Positions 16,619 through 25,100 of a stretch of DNA of 64,000 nt are shown in pieces. Numbering within the stretch: position 1 is the first letter of the stretch; the number at the start of each line of letters is the position of its first letter. The notes under the pieces are model-generated. The model searched no databases. It was not told where the DNA came from and saw nothing but the letters and a program-made list of their open reading frames with translations. The stretch is taken from contig NZ_JABBPK010000001.1 in the NCBI RefSeq assembly GCF_012933555.1, positions 2,582,001 through 2,646,000 of the forward strand, in the 5' to 3' direction. Source of the DNA: Niallia alba. Lineage in GTDB: Bacteria > Bacillota > Bacilli > Bacillales > Cytobacillaceae. The translations under genes were made by a program, and so were the position numbers.

Positions 16619-16858
16619 ATGGCGAATAAAAGCCACACGCTAAATTTTGGATGGAATTTAATAGCACATAAAGACTATAAACTTTTCTCTAACCAAAACG
16701 AATATGTATTAATGGATTGGGATGGGGACGTTGTCTTATGTGTTTCTGTTCAAGACCATGAGATAGAGGTTCTTCGCAGTAATTGGAATCTTCACTTTAA
16801 AATAAATTTGGCTTTTAAAACGATTAAAGTCTTTAATGATCCTGATGAGGAAGAATAA
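16619..16858 (+). CDS. Hypothetical 79-aa protein
   Basis: I do not recognise it. It starts 33 bp after ilvE with AAAGGAG at 7 nt, so it is probably co-transcribed with it. The sequence is Trp/Asn/Asp rich (MDWDGDVVLCV, RSNWNLHFKINLAF), predicted to be mostly beta strand, soluble and acidic at the C-terminus (DPDEEE). No known motif was found. Confidence 0.65.
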   Translation: MANKSHTLNFGWNLIAHKDYKLFSNQNEYVLMDWDGDVVLCVSVQDHEIEVLRSNWNLHFKINLAFKTIKVFNDPDEEE

Positions 16859-16905
16859 AAACCCTTTTTCATATTGCACGATAATAATTAGATAATCTAT
16901 ATAAG

Positions 16906-17124
16906 AAAAGTGCTGGACATAGTATTTTTAACCAAATAACCCCGAACGATTATACGTACATGCAAAGAAAGATTCGTATAACTGTTTGGGGTTTATTCAT
17001 TTTAAGAAAAAAGGTTTGGGCTGATCACCCGCAGACTGAATACACTTCGCTTTCCATGGTGCGAGCGCCAAGCCACTTCGGCTTCGTCTGTACGCATTAT
17101 ATATTTTGTTATGTCCCAGCTTCT
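16906..17124 (-). repeat. R2 repeat, degenerate reverse-oriented copy 3
   Basis: Ends TGCTGGACAT and ATGTCCCAGC are the decayed terminal inverted repeats. Inside are a hairpin CCCCGAAC...TTATACG / CGTATAA...GTTTGGGG (about 16940-16993) and the piece GAATACACTTCGCTTTCCAT, which is the reverse complement of part of the 33.0- and 43.1-kb copies. It lies between convergent genes. Confidence 0.75.
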
Positions 17125-17127
17125 TTC

Positions 17128-17961
17128 TTAGTTTAATTGCTTAGCAGCAGCTAAAGGCTCTAAAATAAATGTATTGATAACTTTAGCAACTCCATCGTTA
17201 TTATTCGTATCTGTGACAAAATTTGCAAGTTCCTTCACATCATCTGGCGCATTACCCATTGCTACGCCGAGACCTGCAAATTCAATCATTGCAACATCAT
17301 TATAGCTATCCCCGATGGCAATAACTTCTTCTCTAGTAATGCCAAGCTTTTCGATAAGAAACGCTAGACTTGTCCCTTTTGTAACTCCTAATTCAGTAAA
17401 CTCAAGGAAGAATGGCTTGGAGCGCATCACACTTAAATGTTCTGCTAACTCTGCTTGTAATTTAGCTTCTACTACTTTTAAGTGATCCTCTTCTTTTACC
17501 ATCAATACCTTTACAACAGGAGAAGAAACAGTTTCCTTGAAATCTGCGACTGTTTTTATAGGTAATCCTGTTATTTGTGCTTCGATTTCCGTGAATGGAT
17601 TATTTTGTTGTGTAATGATTTCATCTTCCATATACGTATGAATCCATACATTTTCTCTTTCGCTTAAATCAAAAAGCTGATGAACGGTTTTTGGAGCAAG
17701 TGTGCTGCTAAACAGTTCTTCACCCGTTTTACAATTTATTATCTTCGCTCCATTGAATGAAAGAATAAAACTACCATATTCCGCAAGCTTTAGCTCTTTT
17801 GCAGCTTCCTGCATGGCATATGTTGGTCTTCCCGATGCAAGAACTACCTTTACACCATGTTCTTGGGCAAGCATAAGTGCTTTTTTTGTTGCTTCAGAAA
17901 TTATATGTTCATCTGTTAATAATGTATCATCCATATCTAATACGATCATTTTATAGGCCAT
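17128..17961 (-). CDS. Cof-type HAD phosphatase
   Basis: This 277-aa haloacid dehalogenase superfamily member has motif I LDMDDTLL near residue 8, motif II VVLASGRP near 40 and motif IV GDSYNDVAMIE near 220. The large type C2b cap domain lies between about 85 and 190. The family dephosphorylates small phosphorylated metabolites such as sugar phosphates, PLP or FMN, and this protein resembles B. subtilis YxeH. RBS AAAGGGGA precedes the ATG. It is monocistronic and convergent with the ilvE unit; R2 copy 3 lies between them. Confidence 0.88.
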   Translation of the reverse strand: MAYKMIVLDMDDTLLTDEHIISEATKKALMLAQEHGVKVVLASGRPTYAMQEAAKELKLAEYGSFILSFNGAKIINCKTGEELFSSTLAPKTVHQLFDLSERENVWIHTYMEDEIITQQNNPFTEIEAQITGLPIKTVADFKETVSSPVVKVLMVKEEDHLKVVEAKLQAELAEHLSVMRSKPFFLEFTELGVTKGTSLAFLIEKLGITREEVIAIGDSYNDVAMIEFAGLGVAMGNAPDDVKELANFVTDTNNNDGVAKVINTFILEPLAAAKQLN

Positions 17962-18205
17962 TTCTATTTTCCCCTTTCTTAATCTCTATCAAGAATACAT
18001 GAAAATTTGGAAATAGCCAATATCAAAATAATAACGGAGTTTGCGACAGCAGGATTTCTTGCTGAATTCATAATTTCAATAAAGAAAATCACCAATGATG
18101 GGAAGATTTCTTTATTTTATGTTTATAATCCTTAATGATGGGAACTTGTTAAAGTAAGTAGCTTGTTATATTTTTTAAAAGGAATAAATTACCTCAAAAA
18201 AGTAT
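17962..18205. other. Intergenic region upstream of the HAD phosphatase and IDEAL genes
   Basis: It holds a hairpin AATAAAGAAAATC (18078-18090) / GATTTCTTTATT (18105-18116) and two copies of AATGATGGGAA. I see no gene here; the hairpin may be a fossil terminator. Confidence 0.4.
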
Positions 18206-18234
18206 TTGAATTATCAGAAAATTACTGCTATACT
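18206..18234 (+). promoter_or_regulatory. Promoter with an embedded CodY box
   Basis: -35 TTGAAT (18206-18211), 17 bp, -10 TATACT (18229-18234) with TGC extension. AATTATCAGAAAATT at 18209-18223 matches the CodY consensus AATTTTCWGAAAATT at 14 of 15 positions and covers the spacer, an arrangement that predicts repression by CodY in rich medium. Confidence 0.75.
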
Positions 18235-18261
18235 ATAAAAAAGAACAAGGGGTTGATTCGA

Positions 18262-18462
18262 ATGGAAAAGTATTTATTAAATGCACCAAAACAGTCTGTA
18301 GGAAATGTTGTTGATTCTTTATTTGCTGAAATGGTCTTAGAAAAAGCCCTTTACGATTTTCGAAAAGTAGAACTAAAAAGACAAATTGATGAAACATTGA
18401 TCGCTGGTGACAGAGAATTATTTTATCGCTTAACGGAAGAGTTAAATCAATTAACTACTTAA
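18262..18462 (+). CDS. IDEAL-domain small protein
   Basis: The 66-aa protein has the C-terminal block KRQIDETLIAGDRELFYRLTEELNQL, which fits the short IDEAL domain found in small Firmicutes proteins and in ComK-interacting or competence-related proteins. The ATG at 18262 is chosen because AAGGGG lies 9 nt upstream and the promoter (18206-18234) lies inside the longer upstream frame. Function is unknown; IDEAL domains are thought to mediate protein contacts. The CodY box in its promoter suggests control by nutrient status. A long terminator follows. Confidence 0.72.
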   Translation: MEKYLLNAPKQSVGNVVDSLFAEMVLEKALYDFRKVELKRQIDETLIAGDRELFYRLTEELNQLTT

Positions 18463-18496
18463 TAACCATAGTAAAATTATAATAATAATCATAACC

Positions 18497-18578
18497 GCTA
18501 TCCTAAAAGGTTAGACCTTACTATATTTCATCTAAGAAATTTAGTGAGGTCTTTACCTGTGAAAAAGGATAGCTTTTT
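18497..18578 (+). terminator. Nested-stem terminator of the IDEAL gene
   Basis: Outer stem GCTATCC / GGATAGC followed by a T-run, enclosing a second stem GACCTTACT / AGTGAGGTC with its own T-rich tail. Confidence 0.7.
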
Positions 18579-18609
18579 ATTTGGAATTGATAATAAGTTG
18601 TATAATATA

Positions 18610-18708
18610 GAAACTGCCGATAAACATAAGTTTATCGGCAGTTTCTGGGATACTTAAATGTATCCTACGTATTGAGGCAATAAACTACGCTCCACATAGC
18701 GTAATAAC
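18610..18708. other. Run of three consecutive hairpins in a 449-bp gene-free stretch
   Basis: The first is a perfect 16-bp stem with a 4-nt loop: GAAACTGCCGATAAAC (18610-18625) and its complement (18630-18645). Then come GGATAC / GTATCC (18648-18665) and TACGCT / AGCGTA (about 18691-18708). None is followed by a proper T-tract. The rest of the gap up to 19027 contains a 14-base palindrome at 18890-18903 and a possible 21-codon ORF (18926-18991, AAAGGA at 7 nt). I see no clear gene. Confidence 0.6.
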
Positions 18709-18889
18709 GTTCATTGACTTATTCAATATAGCTCATCGCTTGATTAATATAACATAGTTACTTGAAGTTTAGCAAGCTTTTTCTTTGAAGTTAACATGAT
18801 AATATCGCAGGGGAAGTCTCTATATCACGACTCTTTATATATATAATTTCTTTATAAAAATTGTTAACAAGAAAATGCCAAAATGCGGA

Positions 18890-18903
18890 TAGAAACGTTT
18901 CTA
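18890..18903. promoter_or_regulatory. Perfect CG-centred palindrome upstream of pepF
   Basis: TAGAAACGTTTCTA is a perfect 14-base palindrome with the central CG typical of LacI/CcpA-family operators. It matches the cre consensus only partly (10 of 14). It is 124 bp upstream of pepF. Confidence 0.35.
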
Positions 18904-19027
18904 CTTTACACGAAAGGATAATTCTATGTATGATTACTGCATATACTTAAAGTCTAATCTATTTAGTCTAAGATTACAGGCAGCAAACTAGACAAAAACA
19001 GTCAATAGAAAAACTGGGAGGAAGTTT

Positions 19028-20818
19028 ATGCAACTATTTAAAACAAGGGAAGAAGTCGCAATTTTTGAAAAGTGGAATTTAGGCGATATATATGAATCAG
19101 AAGAAGAGTGGGAAAAGGATTTAGAAGCGGTAAAGGAAAAAATTGATGGGCTTAAAGCATTCAATGGAAAAATTACCAATGGAGCTAACTTATTAACTTA
19201 CCTATCTTTATCGGAGGAAGTTAGTTTTATTTATCGAAAAGTTTACGCATACGGAATGCTGCTGTTAGATTTAGACACGCGTAATACCCATGCACAAAGC
19301 CTTATTGAAAAAACACGTTATGTCGGCCAAAAATATAGCAGTGCCACATCCTTTTTTATGCCCTATTTATTATCGTTAGATGAAAAAGAACTAAAAGCAT
19401 ACATAAAAGAAGAAGAGGGATTAGCTTATTTCGAAAAGGATTTATTGGAATCCTTTCGCTATAAAAAACATGTTTTAAGCAAGGAAAAAGAAGAAATCTT
19501 ATCAGAACTCGGGGAATCATTAGCTGTTCCTAGCAATGTTTTCGGGATGATCAACAATGCGGATATAACCTTTGGAGAAGTAACAAATGACAATGGAGAA
19601 AAGGTTGAATTAACAAGGGGAATGTATGCGAAACGAATCGAAAATGAAGATAGAGAAGTAAGAAAAGAAGCTTATCTAGCGTATTATAAGCCCTATATTG
19701 GTCTAAAAAATACGATAGCTGCTACTTTTAGTGCAGCAATAAAAAATAATGTAAAAACGGCAAAGCTAAGAAATTATCCTTCAGCCTTGGAAAAAAGCTT
19801 ATTCGGTGATCAAGTTCCTGTTGAAGTGTACAATAATTTAATTCGTACAACTAGAAAAAACTTACCTTATTTGGATGACTATATGAATTTTCGTAAAGAG
19901 CGACTGCAGATTGAAGAGCTCCATGCCTATGATTTAAGTGTGCCACTAGTTGGAGAAGCAGCAAAAGAAGAAATCAGCTACGATAAAGCGTTCCAAATAA
20001 TGCTTGATGCCTTACAGCCGTTAGGGGAAGACTATATTTCTGTATTAAAAAGCTTTAAAGAGAAGCGTTACTTAGATGTGCGGGAAACACCAGGAAAACG
20101 ATCAGGTGCATATAATTTAGGTTTATACGGTGTGCACCCATATATTCTTCTTAACCATCGAGACGATTTAGATAGTCTATTTACTTTAGCTCATGAATGT
20201 GGGCATGGTATGCATTCTTATTTTAGTAGCAAGCATCAGCCGCAAATAAGTGCAGGATATAGCATTTTTGTAGCAGAAGTGGCTTCTACGGTTAATGAAG
20301 TTTTGCTAATTAGGCATTTATTAAAAATAGAAAAAGATCCAGATAAAAGAGAGCATTTACTACATCATTTTATCGATAGCTTTAAAGGAACATTTTTTAC
20401 TCAAGTAATGTTTAGTGAATTCGAAAAAACTGTCCATGAGCAAGCTGAGAATGGATTGCCGCTTTCCTTGGATTTTTTCAATACAACCTATGAGGAATTA
20501 TTTAAAGCATACAATGGGAGTGATTTAGTAGTAGATGAGCAAGTGAAGTATGGCTGGTCGAGGATCCCTCATTTTTATCGACCATTTTATGTATATAAGT
20601 ATGCGACCGGATTTGCTTCTGCTATTAATATTGCAGACAAACTTTTAGAAGGAAAGAAAGAGGACGTAGAAAACTATTTAAACTTTTTAAAAAGTGGAAG
20701 TTCTGATTACCCTCTTGAACTGCTTAAGAAAACAGGCGTCGATTTGACTACACCAGAACCAATTGATCATGCACTTACTATTTTCCATTCTTTAGTGAAG
20801 GAAGTTTTAGGAAAATAA
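19028..20818 (+). CDS. pepF: Oligoendopeptidase F (M3 family)
   Basis: This cytoplasmic zinc peptidase of 596 aa degrades short peptides. The M3 zinc signature HECGHGMHS is near residue 390, with the third ligand Glu in the downstream VAEVASTVNEVLL helix. An N-terminal Oligopep_N-like region precedes it. Length and the C-terminal GWSRIPHFYRPFYVYKYATGF are typical of PepF. GGAGG precedes the ATG. It is monocistronic, with a strong terminator shared with the convergent gltC. Confidence 0.94.
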   Translation: MQLFKTREEVAIFEKWNLGDIYESEEEWEKDLEAVKEKIDGLKAFNGKITNGANLLTYLSLSEEVSFIYRKVYAYGMLLLDLDTRNTHAQSLIEKTRYVGQKYSSATSFFMPYLLSLDEKELKAYIKEEEGLAYFEKDLLESFRYKKHVLSKEKEEILSELGESLAVPSNVFGMINNADITFGEVTNDNGEKVELTRGMYAKRIENEDREVRKEAYLAYYKPYIGLKNTIAATFSAAIKNNVKTAKLRNYPSALEKSLFGDQVPVEVYNNLIRTTRKNLPYLDDYMNFRKERLQIEELHAYDLSVPLVGEAAKEEISYDKAFQIMLDALQPLGEDYISVLKSFKEKRYLDVRETPGKRSGAYNLGLYGVHPYILLNHRDDLDSLFTLAHECGHGMHSYFSSKHQPQISAGYSIFVAEVASTVNEVLLIRHLLKIEKDPDKREHLLHHFIDSFKGTFFTQVMFSEFEKTVHEQAENGLPLSLDFFNTTYEELFKAYNGSDLVVDEQVKYGWSRIPHFYRPFYVYKYATGFASAINIADKLLEGKKEDVENYLNFLKSGSSDYPLELLKKTGVDLTTPEPIDHALTIFHSLVKEVLGK

Positions 20819-20829
20819 AAAACGGGTGA

Positions 20830-20880
20830 AAAGAAGGGTCAAAATTTTTTTTAAAAGATTTGACCCTTCTTGTTGCTTTT
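20830..20880. terminator. Bidirectional terminator between pepF and gltC
   Basis: AAGAAGGGTCAAA / TTTGACCCTTCTT, 13 perfect pairs around an A/T loop, with T-rich ends in both directions. Confidence 0.85.
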
Positions 20881-20881
20881 A

Positions 20882-21784
20882 TTACTGGTATTTTTCTAAT
20901 ATAGTAAAAAAGTCGATGATAAATCTGCGAAAGGTTTGAACAGATGGAGGAGATTCCCGATTGCTTGGGACGATAATACCAACCGTTCGGCTAATAATGG
21001 GGTCTTCAATTGGAATTTTCACTGTAAACTTTGGAACATTGTCATAGAAAGTACTTTCTGGTAAAAGTGTCACACCCATTCCTGCAGAAACTAATCCTTT
21101 TATCGCATCTAAATCCTCGCCTTCTGCATTTATATTTGGTAAAAACCCTTCTTGTTTACACGCATCAAAAGCGATTTTTTGCAATATATACCCTTCTGGA
21201 AATAAAACAAATTGATCATTACGCAAATCACGTAATCTAAGTGCTCTTCTTTCACTTAACACATGGTTACTTGGCAATAAGGCAAAGATTTTTTCTGTAA
21301 ACAGAATGTTTCCCGTTAATAAAAAGTCGTCTGTTGGAACAGGACCTAAGAAGGCTAAATCTAAATCTCTGTTTTTTACTCCTTCGGTTAAAAAATGATA
21401 AGAGCCCTGCCTCAAGTGAAATTTTACATGCGGGTGTTTTTCTTTAAAGGCAGAAATAACGGTTGGCAGCAAATGACTAGCAAGACTAGTTGGAAAGCCT
21501 ATTTTAATGGAACCTCTTTCGGGATCCAAATAGGCATTTACTTGTTCAATAGCTTGATCAACCGACTTAATGATGGAAAGAGAATGGGTTAAAAAAATTT
21601 TTCCAATCGAAGTTAATTTTACGTTTCTACCTTCTCGTTCGAATAATTGAACGCCTAATTCATCTTCTAAATTTGCAATTTGGCGACTAACAGCAGATTG
21701 AGCAACATGAAGATGTTCAGCAGCCTCTGAAACATGTTCCCTTTCCGCTACCTCAATAAAGTATTTTAATTGTCTAAGTTCCAT
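20882..21784 (-). CDS. gltC: LysR-type regulator GltC
   Basis: The 300-aa protein has an N-terminal winged HTH (MELRQLKYFIEVAEREHVSE, then AQSAVSRQIANLE) and a LysR substrate-binding domain. It is divergent from gltA, as in B. subtilis, where GltC activates glutamate synthase when 2-oxoglutarate is high and glutamate low. The intergenic region has an ATCT-N7-AGAT box of the GltC type. The context makes the assignment strong. One R1 repeat lies between its start and the shared control region. Confidence 0.9.
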   Translation of the reverse strand: MELRQLKYFIEVAEREHVSEAAEHLHVAQSAVSRQIANLEDELGVQLFEREGRNVKLTSIGKIFLTHSLSIIKSVDQAIEQVNAYLDPERGSIKIGFPTSLASHLLPTVISAFKEKHPHVKFHLRQGSYHFLTEGVKNRDLDLAFLGPVPTDDFLLTGNILFTEKIFALLPSNHVLSERRALRLRDLRNDQFVLFPEGYILQKIAFDACKQEGFLPNINAEGEDLDAIKGLVSAGMGVTLLPESTFYDNVPKFTVKIPIEDPIISRTVGIIVPSNRESPPSVQTFRRFIIDFFTILEKYQ

Positions 21785-21812
21785 TTTAACGACCTTCTTT
21801 TTTATTAATTAT

Positions 21813-21911
21813 GATGGTTAGTTGCACTTATGGGATCTTTACGGGAGAGCTTCAACACTCATCGATTTTCCTTTGTTTGAGCGGGCTTACTCTCCATCAA
21901 GAGTAGGATAA
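21813..21911 (-). repeat. R1 structured repeat, copy C (truncated)
   Basis: Read on the minus strand it starts TATCCTACTCTTGATGGAGAG. The outer stem is GGAGAGT / GCTCTCC, changed on both strands relative to copies A and D (C-G swapped to G-C). It keeps GTAAAGATCCCATAAGTGCA and stops within the CCATCA of the second hairpin. It separates gltC from the gltA control region. Confidence 0.75.
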
Positions 21912-22080
21912 AATTAAACTAAATCCTGCTGTGTTTAAACAGTCTCACCTAACAAACTTTCAAGGCATAAGTAAACACAAAAAAATACCTTAAGCCTTAG
22001 TTAGTGCCATTGTAGCAGAACTTGGTTCACTTAGTTGACTAGTTTGTATGGTTTTTGTCTCAGTGCCTGCACTTTTTATC

Positions 22081-22117
22081 ATCTAATTTTTAGATTAGTT
22101 CTATCTAAATGATATAT
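22081..22117. promoter_or_regulatory. GltC-type binding boxes in the gltC-gltA intergenic region
   Basis: Box I is ATCTAATTTTTAGAT (22081-22095), a perfect LysR-type ATCT-N7-AGAT dyad centred about 63 bp before the predicted gltA start point. A second half-conserved box ATCT-N7-ATAT (22103-22117) lies 22 bp further on, next to the -35. This mirrors the Box I/Box II layout known for B. subtilis gltC-gltAB. Confidence 0.65.
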
Positions 22118-22144
22118 TGTACATATGAATTTGTATAGTATAAT
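22117..22144 (+). promoter_or_regulatory. gltA promoter
   Basis: -35 TTGTAC (22117-22122), a 16-bp spacer and a consensus -10 TATAAT (22139-22144). The weak -35 fits activator dependence. Transcription would start about 45 bp before the gltA ATG. Confidence 0.65.
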
Positions 22145-22196
22145 TAAATTATCTGAATTGAAAAAGTTGTTAGAAAATCTGACAGGGGTGGTTGAA

Positions 22197-25100
22197 ATGA
22201 CGTACAACCAAATGGAAAAAGCACAGGGCTTATATAGACCGGAATTTGAACATGATGCATGTGGAATCGGACTGTACGCTCATATAAAAGGGGAAGCGAC
22301 ACATGACATTGTAAAAAAAGGTTTAAGTATGCTTTGTAAATTGGATCATCGTGGCGGGCAAGGAAGTGATCCATTAACTGGAGATGGGGCTGGCTTAATG
22401 GTGCAAATACCTGATGCCTTTTTTCGAAAAGAGTTAGAAAATATTGCTCTTCCAGAGAGCGGCAAATATGCTGTTGGTATGATCTTTTTTTCCAAAGAAG
22501 ATCCTAATAGAGACTTAATTGAATCAAAAATTAACGAATATATTGCAGAAGTTGGCCAAGAACTTTTAGGATGGAGAACTGTACCTACAGATTTCAGAAA
22601 AATCGGAAAAGTCGCACAGAAAAGCTGTCCGGTTGTTCGCCAAGTATTCATTCAATCAAATCAAGCAAACAAAGATAAATTAGCTTTTGAACGGAAACTA
22701 TATATTATCCGCAAATTAGCGGAAAATTGGGGTAGAACGGAAGGAAAAGAATTTTACTTTGCAAGTTTATCTTCCAGCACGATTGTTTATAAAGGATTAT
22801 TAACATCTGATCAAGTAGAAAGCTTTTACTTAGATGTGCAAGATCCAACTTTTGTATCTGCTTTTGCGATTGTCCACTCTCGCTTTAGTACCAATACATT
22901 TCCTAGCTGGGAAAGAGCGCATCCCAATCGATATTTAATTCATAACGGTGAGATTAATACATTACGGGGAAACTTTAACTGGATGAAAGCAAGAGAGCAG
23001 CAATTTGTGTCAGAAGTTTTTGGAGAGGATTTACAAAGGGTTCTGCCAATTTTGGATGCTAACGGAAGTGATTCTTCTGTATTTGATAATGCATTAGAAT
23101 TCTTTATCTTATCGGGACGCACACCTGCTCATGCAGCAATGATGATGATTCCAGAGCCTTGGACAGAAAATCCGCATATAACAAAGGGAAAAAGAGATTT
23201 TTATGAGTATCACAGTAGCTTAATGGAACCTTGGGATGGTCCAATGGCCATTACATTCACAGATGGAAAACAAATCGGTGCTATTCTTGACCGTAATGGC
23301 TTACGTCCGGCGAGATATTATGTAACGAAAGATGACTATATCGTATTTTCTTCAGAAGTTGGAGTTGTACCAGTCGAAGAAGAAAATGTCCTTTATAAAG
23401 AGCGTTTAAGTCCAGGGAAAATGCTATTAATTGATCTTGAAGAAGGACGTATTGTTTCTGATGAGGAATTGAAAAATACGATTGCTTCCGAGCATCCATA
23501 CGCTGATTGGTTAGAAGAAGTCATTCGATTAGAGGAAACAAAAGAAGAAAAAGCAGAAACATTCGCTGATTTACTTGCAAGACAAAAAGCTTTTGGCTAT
23601 ACGTATGAAGATGTCCAAAAGAATTTGCTTCCAGTTGTTTTAGAGGGAAAAGACCCAATTGGCTCAATGGGCAATGATACACCACTAGCCGTGTTATCTA
23701 ATAAGCCACAATCCTTATTTAACTATTTTAAACAGCTATTTGCGCAAGTTACTAACCCGCCGATTGATGCGATTCGGGAACACTTAGTTACATCAACGCT
23801 TTCTTGGTTAGGAGCCGAAGGTGATTTATTACATCCTGATGCAAGTAATTGTTATCGAATCCAATTAAAAACACCTATTTTATCAAATAGTAATGTAGAG
23901 CAATTACGAGCCAATACGTCTTCAAAATTCACGGCAAGAACTCTAGATGCCTTGTTTACAGATAACTTAGAAAGTAGTTTAAATCTTCTCGTAGAAAAAG
24001 CAGAAGAAGCAATTGCACAAGGTGTATCTTTGCTTATCCTATCAGACCGAACAATGAACAAGGAAGAAAAAGCGATTCCGGTTTTACTTGCTGTAAGTGC
24101 ATTGCATCAAGACTTAATTAAAAAAGGACTTCGTACGAAAGCAAGTATTATTGTAGAGTCTGGAGAAGTAAGGGAAGTTCATCATTTTGCAAGTTTAATT
24201 GGTTTCGGTGCAGATGCGATTAATCCATATTTAGTGTATGCGACCTACAATCAAGCTATAGAAGATGGGATTCTATCCCTTTCATATGAAGAAACGGTAG
24301 CAAGATATAATACAGTGATTACAGAAGGTGTCGTAAAAGTAATGTCGAAAATGGGTATATCTACTGTACAAAGCTATCGAGGAGCACAAATTTTTGAAGC
24401 TGTTGGCATCGGTAAAGAAGTAATTGATCGATACTTTACAGGCACTGTATCACAGCTTGGTGGTATTGGTTTAAATACTATTGCAGAAGAGGCATCGAAA
24501 AGGCATCAATTAGGCTATCAAGAATCGATTGATGAAACGCTAGATTCCGGCAGTGACTTTCAATGGAGAAAAGGCGGGGAACATCATGCCTTTAATCCGA
24601 AAACCATTCATACTTTACAATGGGCATGTCGAAAAGGGGATTACTCATTATTCAAACAATTCTCTGAAGCAGCCAACGAAGAAAGCATGAGTTTTTTACG
24701 AAATTTATTAGCTTTTAATGCTACTAGACAGCCGATTGATATTAATGAAGTGGAATCAGTCGAATCCATTGTAAAACGATTCAAGACTGGTGCAATGTCT
24801 TTCGGATCGTTAAGTAAGGAAGCACATGAAACATTAGCAATTGCGATGAACAGATTAGGCGCAAGTAGTAACAGTGGAGAAGGTGGAGAAGATCCATCCC
24901 GCTATATGATAGATGAAAATGGTGACAACAGAAGAAGTAATATTAAGCAGATTGCTTCGGGACGATTCGGTGTAAAAAGTCATTATTTAATTAACGCCAA
25001 AGAATTGCAAATTAAAATGGCGCAAGGTGCAAAACCAGGTGAAGGCGGGCAATTACCAGGTAATAAAGTATATCCGTGGGTTGCAGAGGTCCGTGGTTCC

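Noticed and set aside
22125-22196. Longer N-terminus for glutamate synthase starting at 22125
   Set aside because: The region contains the consensus -10 TATAAT and the predicted transcription start; the residues are unlike the family start, while MTYNQ at 22197 has a good ribosome binding site.
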